DNA of 64,000 nucleotides. Origin: an uncultured Granulosicoccus sp. (GTDB taxonomy: Bacteria; Pseudomonadota; Gammaproteobacteria; Granulosicoccales; Granulosicoccaceae). The stretch spans positions 124,001-188,000 of the forward strand of contig CANLNQ010000005.1 in the NCBI GenBank assembly GCA_947492525.1, given 5' to 3'. Shown here piece by piece: positions 17,622 to 26,447 of the stretch (its first letter is position 1; each line of letters starts with the position of its first letter). The position numbers were made by a program, and so were the translations under genes. The notes under the pieces were generated by a model, which had not been told where the DNA came from, searched no databases, and worked only from the letters and a program-made list of their open reading frames with translations.

Positions 17622-20411
17622 TCAGCCGTTGAACATGACGCGCACGGAGACAGGCCGTGCATGGGTGGCCTCGAGGGCTGCGTGCAAGGCCTGATGATGT
17701 TCGTCCAGCGCATCGATCTCTTCCTGTTTCACCGACGGATTGACTCGTGCCAGTGATTGCAGTCTTTCGCGTGCCTCCTGATACTCGCTGTCGATACGGT
17801 CGCGGGCGCCTTGCACCAGGTCGGGCAGCGCCTCTTCGGCCAGTGCCGCCGAGCGGTCGATCAGCTTTTCGAGCACTTCGCGATTCTTCAGAACCACCTT
17901 GCGCAAGGCATTGCGATCGTAGCGTTGCTTGAGACTGTCCAGCTCCAGAGCGGCGACCTGCTCGGTGTAGTCCTTGCCATCGATACCCACGCTCCAGGTC
18001 TGTATCTGGGCAGGCAGATAGCGATCGATGTTCAGACGCACATCCGCTGTACATTGCAGAATATAGCTGGCTTCCACGAACGTCAGATTCTTCGGAAGCT
18101 CATCGGTCTTGATGACCTGGCAATCGGCCTGGCCGAAGCCTTCATCCAGAATCAGGTCCATGGAGGCTGTCACCATGGGGTGGTCCCAGGTCAGGTAGGT
18201 GAAGTCCTCGCGCGTCAGGGCCGTTGCCCGGTCGAAGGTCAGCGTCATGCCGCCAGCGGGCAGGTGCGGGAAGTGTGCTACCTGCATGTGGTCGCTGGGA
18301 TGGATGATCCAGTGATCACGCTGCTCGGCCACATCGACGCCGAAGCGATCGAATACCGCTTCCATGAAATCCTGGAGGCTGTAGTTGCGATCCACCCGGG
18401 CCAATTCGTCCAGATGCTCCTGCACCAGCTCCGGCCGGTTCGAGTTCAGTTCCAGCAAGCGGTCCCGGCCGGCTTCCAGTTCGACATCCAGCTGTTGCGA
18501 GAGCTTGCGCGTGTCCTGAATCAGTGCATCGAGCACCTGATTGTCAACCGGGTCTCCATCGGCGGCACTGGCCAGCAGAGGGTCCAGCCGCGAGGCCATG
18601 CGCTCACGCACGGCGGTGCCGGATCTGCAGATGCGTTCGAAGGCATCGAGCCCGTGGTGATACCAGTTCAGCAACAGTGCGTCGCGCGTGCCAGCGGCGG
18701 TGGGCACATGAATCTGGATGGTCTGCGTCTGGCCGATACGGTCCAGTCGGCCGATACGCTGTTCCAGCAGGTCTGGCGCGTCGGGCAGCTCCAGCATGAC
18801 CACATTGTGCAGGAACTGGAAATTGCGCCCTTCGCTGCCGATCTCGGAGCACAGCAGCAGACGGCAGTCTTCCTCGGGGTCGGCAAACCAGGCGGCGGCC
18901 CGGTCGCGCTCGACGATGGACATGCCTTCGTGGAACTGGGCACTCTGTACCCCGGCCACCCGCAACTGCTCGGCCAGTGCCTGCACGGTTTCGCGCCGGG
19001 AACAGATGACCAGCACCTTCTCCGGGTATTGTTCCAGCAGGAACTCAAGCAACCAGACGGCCTGGGTGTCGAGCGTGTCGTCCTCGAGCTGATAGCTGTG
19101 CAGCTGTCTTTCGGGAAAACCGGTGATGGCGCGACGCGTATTGCGGAACATCAGTCGGCCAGTGCCGTGGCGATCCACCAGCTTGTTGATCAGCTGAGGT
19201 GGCAGCTCGCTGACCGACATGGCTGCGGAGGAGCTCAGGGTCTTCTGCTCACTGTCGCTGAATGGTTCGCCAAGCAGGCTCTGCAAGCGCTGGATTTCCT
19301 CATCATCCAGAGCCTGGTCACTGGCAAGCTTGTCGGCCACCGCGGCAACCCAGCCGAAGGAGGCTTCCTCTTCGATGTATTGTTCCAGAGAGCCGAAACG
19401 TTCCGGATCCAGCAGGCGCAGGCGGGCGAAGTGACCCGATTGGCCCAGCTGCTCGGGCGTGGCGGTCAGCAGCAGCACGGACGGGGTTTCCATGGCCAGC
19501 TCTTCAACCAGTGAATAGGCTTCGGAGGGTTCTTCCGGCTCCCAGCTCAGGTGGTGGGCTTCATCCACGACCAGCATGTCCCAGCCGGCAGCGGTGGCTG
19601 CATCGCCCACTTCGTCATCTTCGAGCAGGGTGTCCAGTGAGCAAAGCACCAGCTGCTCGGCAAGAAACGGATTGTTGTCCGGCGCCGAATCGCGCAATTC
19701 CTCGAAGCGTTCGGCGTCCATGATGCGAAAGTTCAGATTGAACTTGCGCAGCATTTCCACCAGCCATTGGTGCAGAAGTGCAGAGGGCACTGCAATCAGT
19801 ACCCGGTTCACCTGATTGTTGGCCAGTGATCCATGCACGATCATGCCCGCTTCGATGGTCTTTCCCAGGCCCACCTCGTCAGCCAGCAACAATCTGGGGT
19901 GATGACGCTTCAGCGCTTCCACAGCGATGTAGATCTGGTGCGGCAGTACGCTCACGCGAGCGCCCATGAGTCCGCGCACGGGTGACTGCGCCAGCTGGTG
20001 ACGGCTCTCGAACACGCTGCGGCGCAGCGAGAACCAGCGCTGGCCGTCGATCAGGCCGGCGAACAGGCGGTCACGCGGAGAGCGAAATTGCAGGAAGTTG
20101 TCCAGTGAGGCCTCGTTGAGGATGGCTGCCTCGCCGGTATCCTCTCGCGTACCGCTGTAGATACGCAGTCCGTCGACATCCTCGATATGCTCCACCCGCA
20201 TCTGCCAGCCTTCGTGACTGGAGATGACGTCGCCCGGCAGGAAGGCAACGCGTGTCAGGGGCGCTGTTTCCTTGGCATAGATACGTGTTTCACCGGTAGC
20301 CAGAAAGACGACGGTAATCTGTCGGTGCTCTACTTCCAGGATGGTGCCCAGGCCCAGATCGGACTCGGTATCACTGATCCAGCGTTGGCCTGCGGAAAAA
20401 TCGATGCTCAT
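17622..20411 (-). CDS. rapA: RNA polymerase-associated ATPase RapA
   Basis: A 929-aa SWI/SNF-type translocase that recycles RNA polymerase (E. coli RapA 968 aa). It has the N-terminal Tudor-like region (FSAGQRWISDTESDLGLGT), an SF2 helicase core with Walker A DEVGLGKT (Lys184), DEAH box (VVDEAHH), and motif VI QRIGRLDRIGQT. It ends with the RapA-specific C-terminal domain rich in coiled coil (KQRYDRNALRKVVLKNREVLEKL). RapA is largely restricted to Gammaproteobacteria and is the best taxonomic hint in the window. A long antisense open frame (17757-19514) overlaps it and was rejected as a codon shadow. Confidence 0.95.
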   Translation of the reverse strand: MSIDFSAGQRWISDTESDLGLGTILEVEHRQITVVFLATGETRIYAKETAPLTRVAFLPGDVISSHEGWQMRVEHIEDVDGLRIYSGTREDTGEAAILNEASLDNFLQFRSPRDRLFAGLIDGQRWFSLRRSVFESRHQLAQSPVRGLMGARVSVLPHQIYIAVEALKRHHPRLLLADEVGLGKTIEAGMIVHGSLANNQVNRVLIAVPSALLHQWLVEMLRKFNLNFRIMDAERFEELRDSAPDNNPFLAEQLVLCSLDTLLEDDEVGDAATAAGWDMLVVDEAHHLSWEPEEPSEAYSLVEELAMETPSVLLLTATPEQLGQSGHFARLRLLDPERFGSLEQYIEEEASFGWVAAVADKLASDQALDDEEIQRLQSLLGEPFSDSEQKTLSSSAAMSVSELPPQLINKLVDRHGTGRLMFRNTRRAITGFPERQLHSYQLEDDTLDTQAVWLLEFLLEQYPEKVLVICSRRETVQALAEQLRVAGVQSAQFHEGMSIVERDRAAAWFADPEEDCRLLLCSEIGSEGRNFQFLHNVVMLELPDAPDLLEQRIGRLDRIGQTQTIQIHVPTAAGTRDALLLNWYHHGLDAFERICRSGTAVRERMASRLDPLLASAADGDPVDNQVLDALIQDTRKLSQQLDVELEAGRDRLLELNSNRPELVQEHLDELARVDRNYSLQDFMEAVFDRFGVDVAEQRDHWIIHPSDHMQVAHFPHLPAGGMTLTFDRATALTREDFTYLTWDHPMVTASMDLILDEGFGQADCQVIKTDELPKNLTFVEASYILQCTADVRLNIDRYLPAQIQTWSVGIDGKDYTEQVAALELDSLKQRYDRNALRKVVLKNREVLEKLIDRSAALAEEALPDLVQGARDRIDSEYQEARERLQSLARVNPSVKQEEIDALDEHHQALHAALEATHARPVSVRVMFNG

Positions 20412-20766
20412 TATTGATATTCATTGACCAGCTGCGCAATTTGGCTTTTTCTGTGAAAAGGCTCGCAAATGGCGCTGTGGCGGGGTTTCGGGAGAAATGA
20501 TGCGCAATTGTAGCCTGAATGTCATGCAACAAAGCCGCAGAAGGTGTCCCGACGCTTGTATTCGGCGAGCAAACTACCTATATTGCAATTGTTGGCGGAA
20601 CTCGGAGACGATCCGGGAGTTGTCTACGTTAGCGACCTGCAGCGAATTCTGTTCGTGAATGGTCATTGTAAGAGACTCGTCCGGTCAGAGGGGCAGGGAA
20701 GTAAAAGAACGACCAACTCTCTGAGGGCTTGTCCATATTGTTGTTTTTTTGATACAGGGTATTATC
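20412..20766 (+). promoter_or_regulatory. Long leader/promoter region of the cold-shock gene
   Basis: The 355 bp between the divergent rapA and cold-shock genes hold no convincing gene. A sigma-70-like promoter is present: TTGTAT at 20556-20561, a 17-bp spacer and TATATT at 20579-20584. That predicts a transcript start near 20590 and an untranslated leader of about 175 nt, as is typical for cspA-type genes, whose leader acts as an RNA thermosensor. The leader just before the start is T-rich. Confidence 0.5.
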
Positions 20767-20970
20767 TTGAGTACTGGTACAGTTAAGTGGTTCGACGCGG
20801 CGAAAGGTTTCGGCTTCATCGCTCCTGAAGATGGCGGCAAGGACGTATTCGTTCACCACACCGCAATCACTGGCGAGGGTTACAAAACACTCGACGAAGG
20901 TCAGAAAGTGAGCTTCGACATCGAGCAGGGTCAGAAAGGTCCAGCGGCAGTCAACGTATCTGCCATGTAA
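20767..20970 (+). CDS. CspA-family cold-shock protein (TTG start)
   Basis: A 67-aa single cold-shock domain with RNP1 (KGFGFI) and RNP2 (VFVHH), which binds single-stranded RNA/DNA and melts structure at low temperature. Family proteins begin MxxGxVKWF, which here requires initiation at TTG 20767 ([17 protein letters not shown]). CAGGGT, about 10 nt upstream, is a fair ribosome site. An alternative TTG at 20749 would add six residues. A canonical terminator follows at 20998. It is not possible to say which paralogue (CspA, CspD, CspE) it is. Confidence 0.92.
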   Translation: MSTGTVKWFDAAKGFGFIAPEDGGKDVFVHHTAITGEGYKTLDEGQKVSFDIEQGQKGPAAVNVSAM

Positions 20971-20997
20971 ACCTGTCACCCGACTAGGTTTCCACGA

Positions 20998-21030
20998 GAA
21001 AGCCCCGCCTTGTGCGGGGCTTTCTTGTTT
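20998..21030 (+). terminator. Intrinsic terminator of the cold-shock gene
   Basis: An 11-bp perfect GC-rich stem GAAAGCCCCGC/GCGGGGCTTTC (20998-21008 with 21014-21024), a 5-nt loop and a following TTGTTT tract. It is the clearest rho-independent terminator in the window. Confidence 0.92.
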
Positions 21031-21113
21031 CCGGGGTAAGGTTTTTCCACAAGCCATGGAATCTCCGAGGGTCCGCGGATCCAACCCGCTCCATTCAGCT
21101 CATGCGCCAGCGC

Positions 21114-22142
21114 TCAGCTCAGAGCTGCGTGTAGCCATTGCATGACGGGCTCTTCCACTTCCAACTGGGCAAATACCCGGGATGCCGATCTGCCGCTGGG
21201 TTCGGAGCGTTTCAGGTTCGACTTGCGCGGCTGAGGCGTGTCTTCCTGAACCAGCATGGTGCGCTGAAACCCCCGCGCCTCCAATCTGTCCGCCTCTCTG
21301 TCGCCGCAATAGCCGAAGGGGTAGGCGAAGGTTTTCGAATCGAGCAGTGACCCCAGCGCCGAGCTGTCGAGCTGCTGTCGGAGCGTGTGCTCGCTGCACA
21401 GTCGCAGATTGTAGTGGTCGTTCGAATGAAAGCCGAATGCGATGGCTCGAGTCTTCAGATCGTTGATCTGCTCGCGGTTCAGGAACAGCTGGCTGGCCGC
21501 GGCTGTTGGCGGGACGCTCTGTTCCAGTCGGCTCATCAACTGCTCGATCAGCGGTGGCGGGAAGCTGGTCTGCACATGATGGATGACGTCCTCGCGGGCG
21601 ATGTGGGCAAGTCCCGGAAAGCTGTGGATCAGTTTCATCGTCATGTATGGGTGTCGGTTCAGTGCGTGATTGAGCTGGTTCACCCAGACCATGCCGCCGT
21701 TGACCGCCTTGCCGATGAGGTAGATCGTGGCGGGCATGCCACGTTTCTCCAGAGCCGGTACGGCGTTCTCGGCCACACTGGCATAACCGTCGTCGAAGGT
21801 CAGGACAGCGGCGCAAGGCCCTGCCTGGCCGCGTATCAGATCCTGCATCGACACAACGTTGTAATGGCGCTGGTAGTAATCCAGATGGCGGGCAAAGGTC
21901 TCGGGGCTGATGCTCATGCCCAGCCCTGCGGTGTAGCTGCCCGGCTGGTCTTCCACGGCGTGATACAGACACGTGCGGACACGCCCGGGGGACAGATTGA
22001 TGATGGTTTTCGCAAGGCCCAGGTGATAGAGCACCACGCCGGTGGCCCGGAGCAGGCTGCGCAGCATGCCCGCAGCCTTGCGTGCGAACGAGGAGCGTGG
22101 CGCGACCGCATCAGGCGTCGCCTGCAACAAGCGCGTGTTCAT
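21114..22142 (-). CDS. NodB-type polysaccharide deacetylase
   Basis: A 342-aa carbohydrate esterase family 4-like protein. The catalytic motif LTFDDGY is present (Asp-Asp pair), followed by an HSNDH metal-binding HxxxH motif. A hydrophobic N-terminal stretch (LRATGVVLYHLGLAKTI) could be an uncleaved anchor. It would remove N- or O-acyl groups from a surface polysaccharide or glycolipid. The ATG at 22142 overlaps the stop of the upstream formyltransferase-like gene (ATGA), so the pair is translationally coupled. An in-frame start at 22160 would lie inside the upstream gene and is less likely. Confidence 0.87.
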   Translation of the reverse strand: MNTRLLQATPDAVAPRSSFARKAAGMLRSLLRATGVVLYHLGLAKTIINLSPGRVRTCLYHAVEDQPGSYTAGLGMSISPETFARHLDYYQRHYNVVSMQDLIRGQAGPCAAVLTFDDGYASVAENAVPALEKRGMPATIYLIGKAVNGGMVWVNQLNHALNRHPYMTMKLIHSFPGLAHIAREDVIHHVQTSFPPPLIEQLMSRLEQSVPPTAAASQLFLNREQINDLKTRAIAFGFHSNDHYNLRLCSEHTLRQQLDSSALGSLLDSKTFAYPFGYCGDREADRLEARGFQRTMLVQEDTPQPRKSNLKRSEPSGRSASRVFAQLEVEEPVMQWLHAALS

Positions 22143-22942
22143 GACCCTGATTGCTCCCACCGGGCCAGATTTGCCAGAACACGCCGTTCAGCGGCAACCG
22201 TGCGATCCTTCCAGCGAAATTCACGGCCGATCGACAGATCCTGGGCGTGGTATGCGATCGAGCCATCAAGCGCTGCAGCCACGCAATCCAGATACAGGGC
22301 CGTGCCGGCCTTGACACCCTTGGCGAACAGGTCTGCTTCACGGTCGCCCGGCTCGTAGTGCACCGCAGCGGTTGCCGCGATGGCGCCACCGTCCACCGAT
22401 TCCACCAACTGATGAACCGTCACACCGAGTTTCTCCGGCTCGTCGTGGTACACCGGCCAGAACAGGGTGCTGTCACCGCGATACCAGGGAGACAGGCCGG
22501 TGTGCATGTTCAGCGTGACAATGCCGGCCTTGTCGAAGATGTTTTCGCGGATGATCGGCGTGCCGTACACCACGATGACATCCGGTTTGTCGGCCTCGAG
22601 CAGGGCCTGGCATTCGGGGCCGTTGTGCGACGGCAGGTGGCAGCGTCGCTCACCTCCGGACATCACGGCGGTGTCCTGGCCCGGTTCCAGCAAGCGCTGC
22701 AGATCGGCAGGATCCGGCCCATAGCCCCCGGGGTAACGCAGGCGTGCGAAGCGCTCGACGAAATCGCCACGCTTGAGCATGCGCTTCAGACGGGTGCCGA
22801 AGGAGCGTCTGACAGGCTCGGCCGTGATGACCCGAGTGACCTGTTCATCGAATCGTTCCAGAAAGGCATTGACCAGATAGCGGTGCTCGGCATTGCCTTC
22901 TGGCGTGGTACCACCGACCAGGATGACAATGCTCACGGACAT
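22139..22942 (-). CDS. Formyltransferase-fold protein (Fmt/ArnA-like)
   Basis: A 267-aa protein with the GART/Fmt formyltransferase core: VVYGTPIIRENIF, then LNMHTGLSPWYRG, which carries the Asn and His of the family triad, then QLVESVDGGAI with the Asp. It is shorter than Fmt (about 315 aa) and lacks its C-terminal tRNA-binding domain, so a tRNA role is unlikely. Formylation of an amino-sugar nucleotide or glycolipid is more plausible given the coupled polysaccharide deacetylase. Starts are ATG 22942, with GGGTGG nearby, or GTG 22948. It is divergent from the acetate kinase fusion. Confidence 0.8.
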   Translation of the reverse strand: MSVSIVILVGGTTPEGNAEHRYLVNAFLERFDEQVTRVITAEPVRRSFGTRLKRMLKRGDFVERFARLRYPGGYGPDPADLQRLLEPGQDTAVMSGGERRCHLPSHNGPECQALLEADKPDVIVVYGTPIIRENIFDKAGIVTLNMHTGLSPWYRGDSTLFWPVYHDEPEKLGVTVHQLVESVDGGAIAATAAVHYEPGDREADLFAKGVKAGTALYLDCVAAALDGSIAYHAQDLSIGREFRWKDRTVAAERRVLANLARWEQSGS

Positions 22943-22995
22943 TGCCACCCGCTGGTCGATTCGGCAGTGAATTCAGCAATCATCAGGTGTCGGAT

Positions 22996-23014
22996 ACAGG
23001 GTGCGATACCCTGT
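22996..23014. promoter_or_regulatory. Palindrome in the divergent promoter region
   Basis: ACAGGGT-GCGAT-ACCCTGT, a perfect 7-bp inverted repeat, lies 54 bp from the formyltransferase-like start and 148 bp from the ackA fusion start. It is either an operator for the divergent pair or a leader hairpin; nothing in the sequence decides between them. Confidence 0.4.
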
Positions 23015-23162
23015 TTATCGACACGGCAAGCGGGCGAATTCAGTCCGCCGATCGTTTTCCGCACACTTGTGACGGCCGGGTATCAGTGTCATTTATTCGC
23101 AGCGATGACAAACGCGTACACTTCTTGCTCGTCGCGATAACTCTCATGAGACAAGGCAGCCG

Positions 23163-24962
23163 ATGAACACTCTGGTAATCAACTGCGGGTCATCCAGCAT
23201 CAAGTTTGCGCTGATCGACGAAAACGATGCGGTGCTTGTATCGGGCAAGCATGAGCGCCTGATGGATGCCGATACGGCCGCCATGGCCAGCGATGGCCGG
23301 ACGCATGAATCGGCCATCAGCGACATCTTGAAGGAGGTGCAGGGGCGCGGTATCGATATCGTCGGACACCGGATCGTGCACGGTGGCGGCAGCCATGCAG
23401 AGCCCTGCCTGATCGATGAGTCGGTGCTGGCAGACATAGAACGACATGTGCCCGATGCACCCATGCACAATCCCTACAGTCTGGCAGCCATACACGCTGC
23501 ACGGACGGCCTTGCCGGATGTGCCGCAGGTTGCCATGTTCGATACTGCTTTCCATGCGCGCATGCCGCGGCGATCAACGGCCTATGCAATCGATCATGAA
23601 GTGGCCGAGAAGCACGGTATTCGCCGCTACGGGTTTCATGGCATATCCCATGAGTATGCTGCCGGCATTGCCGCCGGGTTTCTGCAGCGACCTCTGAACG
23701 AGTTGCGTCTGATCACGCTGCACCTGGGAAATGGGGCCAGTGCCTGTGCCGTGGAATTTGGCAGATCGGCAGAAACCAGTATGGGCAACACCCCGCTGGA
23801 AGGACTGGTGATGGGAACACGCTCCGGTGATGTCGATGCCGGCGTTCTGCTGTCGTTGATGCGTCAGGGTTACGATGTCGCCTCGCTCGATGAACTGCTG
23901 AACAAACGCAGCGGCCTGGCCGGTCTGTCCGGACTGGGCAACGATCTGCGGGAGATCGAACTGGCCGCTGCCGAAGGCAATGACCGTGCTCGGCTTGCCA
24001 TCAATGTGTTTGCGCACCGCGCTCGCAAGTATATCGGTGCCTATGCCGCCGCCATGGGCGGCGTGGATGCCATCGTGTTTACCGGTGGCATCGGCGAGAA
24101 CAGTGCCAGCATGCGCGGTCGCATACTGCAGCGACTCGAGTTTCTCGGCGTCATTCTGGACGAGGATCGCAACCGGGATGCCAGTGTTCGTTATGACAAT
24201 GAGCATGCGCTGATCACCACGCCGCGATCCCGGGTGGAAGCCATCGTGGTCAAGACCAATGAGGAACTGATGATCGCGCAGCAGGCCCGGCGCGTTATCC
24301 AGACTCGGTATCCGGCCACACCGAAAAGCATACCGATTGCCGTCAGTGGTCGGCATTGCCATCTGACGGCCGCCACCTTCGAGGCCTTGTTCGGCAAGTG
24401 CGCCTTGCCCACGGTGGACAAGGCACTGTCGCAGCCCGGGCAGTTTGCCTGCGAGGAGCGAGTCAATCTGATCGGGCCGCGCGACCGTATCGATGGTGTC
24501 AGGGTGCTCGGCCCGCTACGCAATATCGATCAAGTGGAGATATCAAGAACCGACGAGTTCAAGCTCGGCATCGATGCACCGGTACGCAATTCCGGTAACG
24601 TCGCCGGCTCTGCGCCGATCACACTGGAAGGCCCGGCCGGTACGGTCACGCTGCCCGAAGGTTTGATCTGTGCGCGGCGACATATTCACATGCACCCCGA
24701 TGATGCCGCACGCTTTGCGGTCAGAGACAGGGACGAAGTGGCTGTATCCATCGTTGGCGGGGATCGCGATCTGGTATTCGGCGATGTGCTGGTCAGAGTG
24801 AGTGAGAACTTCGTGCTGGAGATGCATATCGACACCGATGAGGCCAATGCAGCCTTGCTGGATAATCCCACTCGAGGTGCGCTCTCGGTGGTGGATGTGG
24901 ATGAACAGGCCTTCGGGCCGGTTGCCGATGTCTCGGGCTCACTGGTCAGAAAGATGGCATGA
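23163..24962 (+). CDS. Acetate kinase fused to PduL-type phosphotransacylase
   Basis: A 599-aa bifunctional candidate. Residues 1-385 are acetate/propionate kinase: NCGSSSIKFAL, the catalytic GHRIVHGG, RRYGFHGISHEY, LHLGNGAS, FTGGIGEN. Residues 389-599 match PduL phosphate acyltransferase, with the metal-site histidines at H398/H400 (GRHCHL), H507/H509 (RRHIHM) and H555 (EMHIDTDEAN), and the QFACEERV loop. The two activities run in series (acyl-CoA + Pi to acyl-P + CoA; acyl-P + ADP to acetate + ATP), so fusion could channel the labile acyl phosphate. There is no internal ribosome site or frameshift at the junction. Its stop overlaps the photolyase start by 4 nt. No Eut-type Pta or microcompartment genes are nearby. 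Confidence 0.92.
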   Translation: MNTLVINCGSSSIKFALIDENDAVLVSGKHERLMDADTAAMASDGRTHESAISDILKEVQGRGIDIVGHRIVHGGGSHAEPCLIDESVLADIERHVPDAPMHNPYSLAAIHAARTALPDVPQVAMFDTAFHARMPRRSTAYAIDHEVAEKHGIRRYGFHGISHEYAAGIAAGFLQRPLNELRLITLHLGNGASACAVEFGRSAETSMGNTPLEGLVMGTRSGDVDAGVLLSLMRQGYDVASLDELLNKRSGLAGLSGLGNDLREIELAAAEGNDRARLAINVFAHRARKYIGAYAAAMGGVDAIVFTGGIGENSASMRGRILQRLEFLGVILDEDRNRDASVRYDNEHALITTPRSRVEAIVVKTNEELMIAQQARRVIQTRYPATPKSIPIAVSGRHCHLTAATFEALFGKCALPTVDKALSQPGQFACEERVNLIGPRDRIDGVRVLGPLRNIDQVEISRTDEFKLGIDAPVRNSGNVAGSAPITLEGPAGTVTLPEGLICARRHIHMHPDDAARFAVRDRDEVAVSIVGGDRDLVFGDVLVRVSENFVLEMHIDTDEANAALLDNPTRGALSVVDVDEQAFGPVADVSGSLVRKMA

Positions 24963-26407
24963 GCCGGGGCTTGATGTGGTTTCGCCAGGACCTGCGCCTG
25001 AGCGACAACCCGGCCTTGAGCGAGGCCTGTCGGAGCTGTGACGAGCTGCTGTGCGTTTTCATCGATGATCCGATGGCGCAAAGTGTCGGTCAACTGGGGG
25101 CCGCCAGCCGCGTCTGGTTGCATCACAGTCTGGCGGCTCTGCGCGAAAGCCTTCGTGACAAGGGGAGCGAGTTGTATCTTGCTCGCGGCGATGCCCTTGA
25201 CGTGTTGCAGGCTTGTATCGAAGAGGGCGGAATCGATCGCATCTTCTGGAACCGCTGCTATGACCCCGCCACTATCGCCCGCGACAAGCAGGTCAAGTTG
25301 GCATTGAGCGAGCTGGAGCCGCGTACCTTCAATGGTTTGCTGATTCACGAACCCTGGGAGAACCTGAAAGGTGACGGCACGCCCTATCGTGTCTATACAC
25401 CGTTCTGGCGTGCCGCGGCGCGTCTGATCGACGGCGATGACAGCTGCGTCAACACCTTGCAGAGACCGCGAGCCATACCGGCACTGAATTCCGATACTGC
25501 AGCTCGATTGACGCAGAACGTGACGCTCGAGGAACTGCAACTGCTGCCCTTACTCGATTGGCATGTCGACATGATGACGCACTGGACACCGGGTGAGGAG
25601 GGCGGGCGTGCGCAAGTGGATCGCTTTCTGAAGAGTGCGGTGAACGATTACGACGTGAATCGTGACAGGCCGGGCAATGAAGGTACGTCGCGTCTGTCAC
25701 CGCATTTGCATTTTGGTGAAATCAGTCCGCGCCACGTCATGAACCGTCTGCTGGCAGGGCGCAAGACCAGCGCATTGTCCGATGATGAAAACACCTTTGC
25801 CAAGGAGATCGTCTGGCGTGAATTCGCCTACACCATCCTGTATCACTTTCCACAGACCATCGACGAACCCCTGGATGAGCGGTTCAGCCGTTTTCCCTGG
25901 CGCAAGGACATCACGCAGCCCCTGAGTCGATGGCAGCGCGGCATGACCGGTGTGCCGATTGTCGATGCCGGCATGCGCGAGTTGTACGCCACAGGCTGGA
26001 TGCATAATCGCGTGCGCATGATCGTGGCCTCCTATCTGATCAAGAATCTGCTGGTTCCGTGGCAGGAGGGCGAGAACTGGTTTCGCGATACGCTGGTGGA
26101 TGCGGATCTGGCCAGCAACAGTATGGGCTGGCAGTGGACGGCCGGTTGTGGTGTCGACGCCTCGCCCTTCTTTCGCGTCTTCAATCCGGTGCTGCAAGGG
26201 GAGAAGTTCGACAAGCAGGGTGACTACGTGCGACGCTGGGTGCCCGAGCTTGCCGATGTCGACGCACGCTATCTGCACAAACCCTGGGAGCTCGGGGAGT
26301 CTGCCAGACAGGCACTGGATTATCCCGAGCCACTGGTGGATCTGAAGAAAACGCGTCAGCAAGCGCTGGATGCCTTTTCGCAGATCAAGGGAACCAATGC
26401 CGGTTGA
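24959..26407 (+). CDS. phrB: Deoxyribodipyrimidine photolyase
   Basis: A 482-aa cryptochrome/photolyase-family protein (E. coli PhrB 472 aa) that repairs cyclobutane pyrimidine dimers with light. It has an N-terminal Rossmann antenna domain (LMWFRQDLRLSDNPAL) and a C-terminal FAD domain with the family signatures (GTSRLSPHLHFGEISP, WREFAYTILYHFP, TGWMHNRVRMIVASYLIKNLL, DADLASNSMGWQWTAGCG). The ATG overlaps the ackA-pduL stop (ATGA), so it is expressed with a metabolic gene, an odd pairing probably due to operon packing. Confidence 0.93.
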   Translation: MSRGLMWFRQDLRLSDNPALSEACRSCDELLCVFIDDPMAQSVGQLGAASRVWLHHSLAALRESLRDKGSELYLARGDALDVLQACIEEGGIDRIFWNRCYDPATIARDKQVKLALSELEPRTFNGLLIHEPWENLKGDGTPYRVYTPFWRAAARLIDGDDSCVNTLQRPRAIPALNSDTAARLTQNVTLEELQLLPLLDWHVDMMTHWTPGEEGGRAQVDRFLKSAVNDYDVNRDRPGNEGTSRLSPHLHFGEISPRHVMNRLLAGRKTSALSDDENTFAKEIVWREFAYTILYHFPQTIDEPLDERFSRFPWRKDITQPLSRWQRGMTGVPIVDAGMRELYATGWMHNRVRMIVASYLIKNLLVPWQEGENWFRDTLVDADLASNSMGWQWTAGCGVDASPFFRVFNPVLQGEKFDKQGDYVRRWVPELADVDARYLHKPWELGESARQALDYPEPLVDLKKTRQQALDAFSQIKGTNAG

Positions 26408-26447
26408 CAGGCCCAAAGCTGGCATCTGTCCTGTACTGAAGCGTGTC

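Noticed and set aside
17757-19514. Long plus-strand open frame (585 codons) opposite rapA
   Set aside because: It is antisense to a clear RapA protein with all motifs; the frame has no recognisable domain and reflects high GC codon bias.
20544-20786. 80-codon open frame in the cold-shock leader
   Set aside because: It runs into the csp gene in another frame, has no ribosome site or family match, and the area fits a leader RNA better.
24300-24340. Frameshift or lost stop joining ackA and pduL artificially
   Set aside because: Both domains are in one frame with a continuous linker, and no ribosome site or start codon with good context lies at the junction; a raw-read check would settle it.
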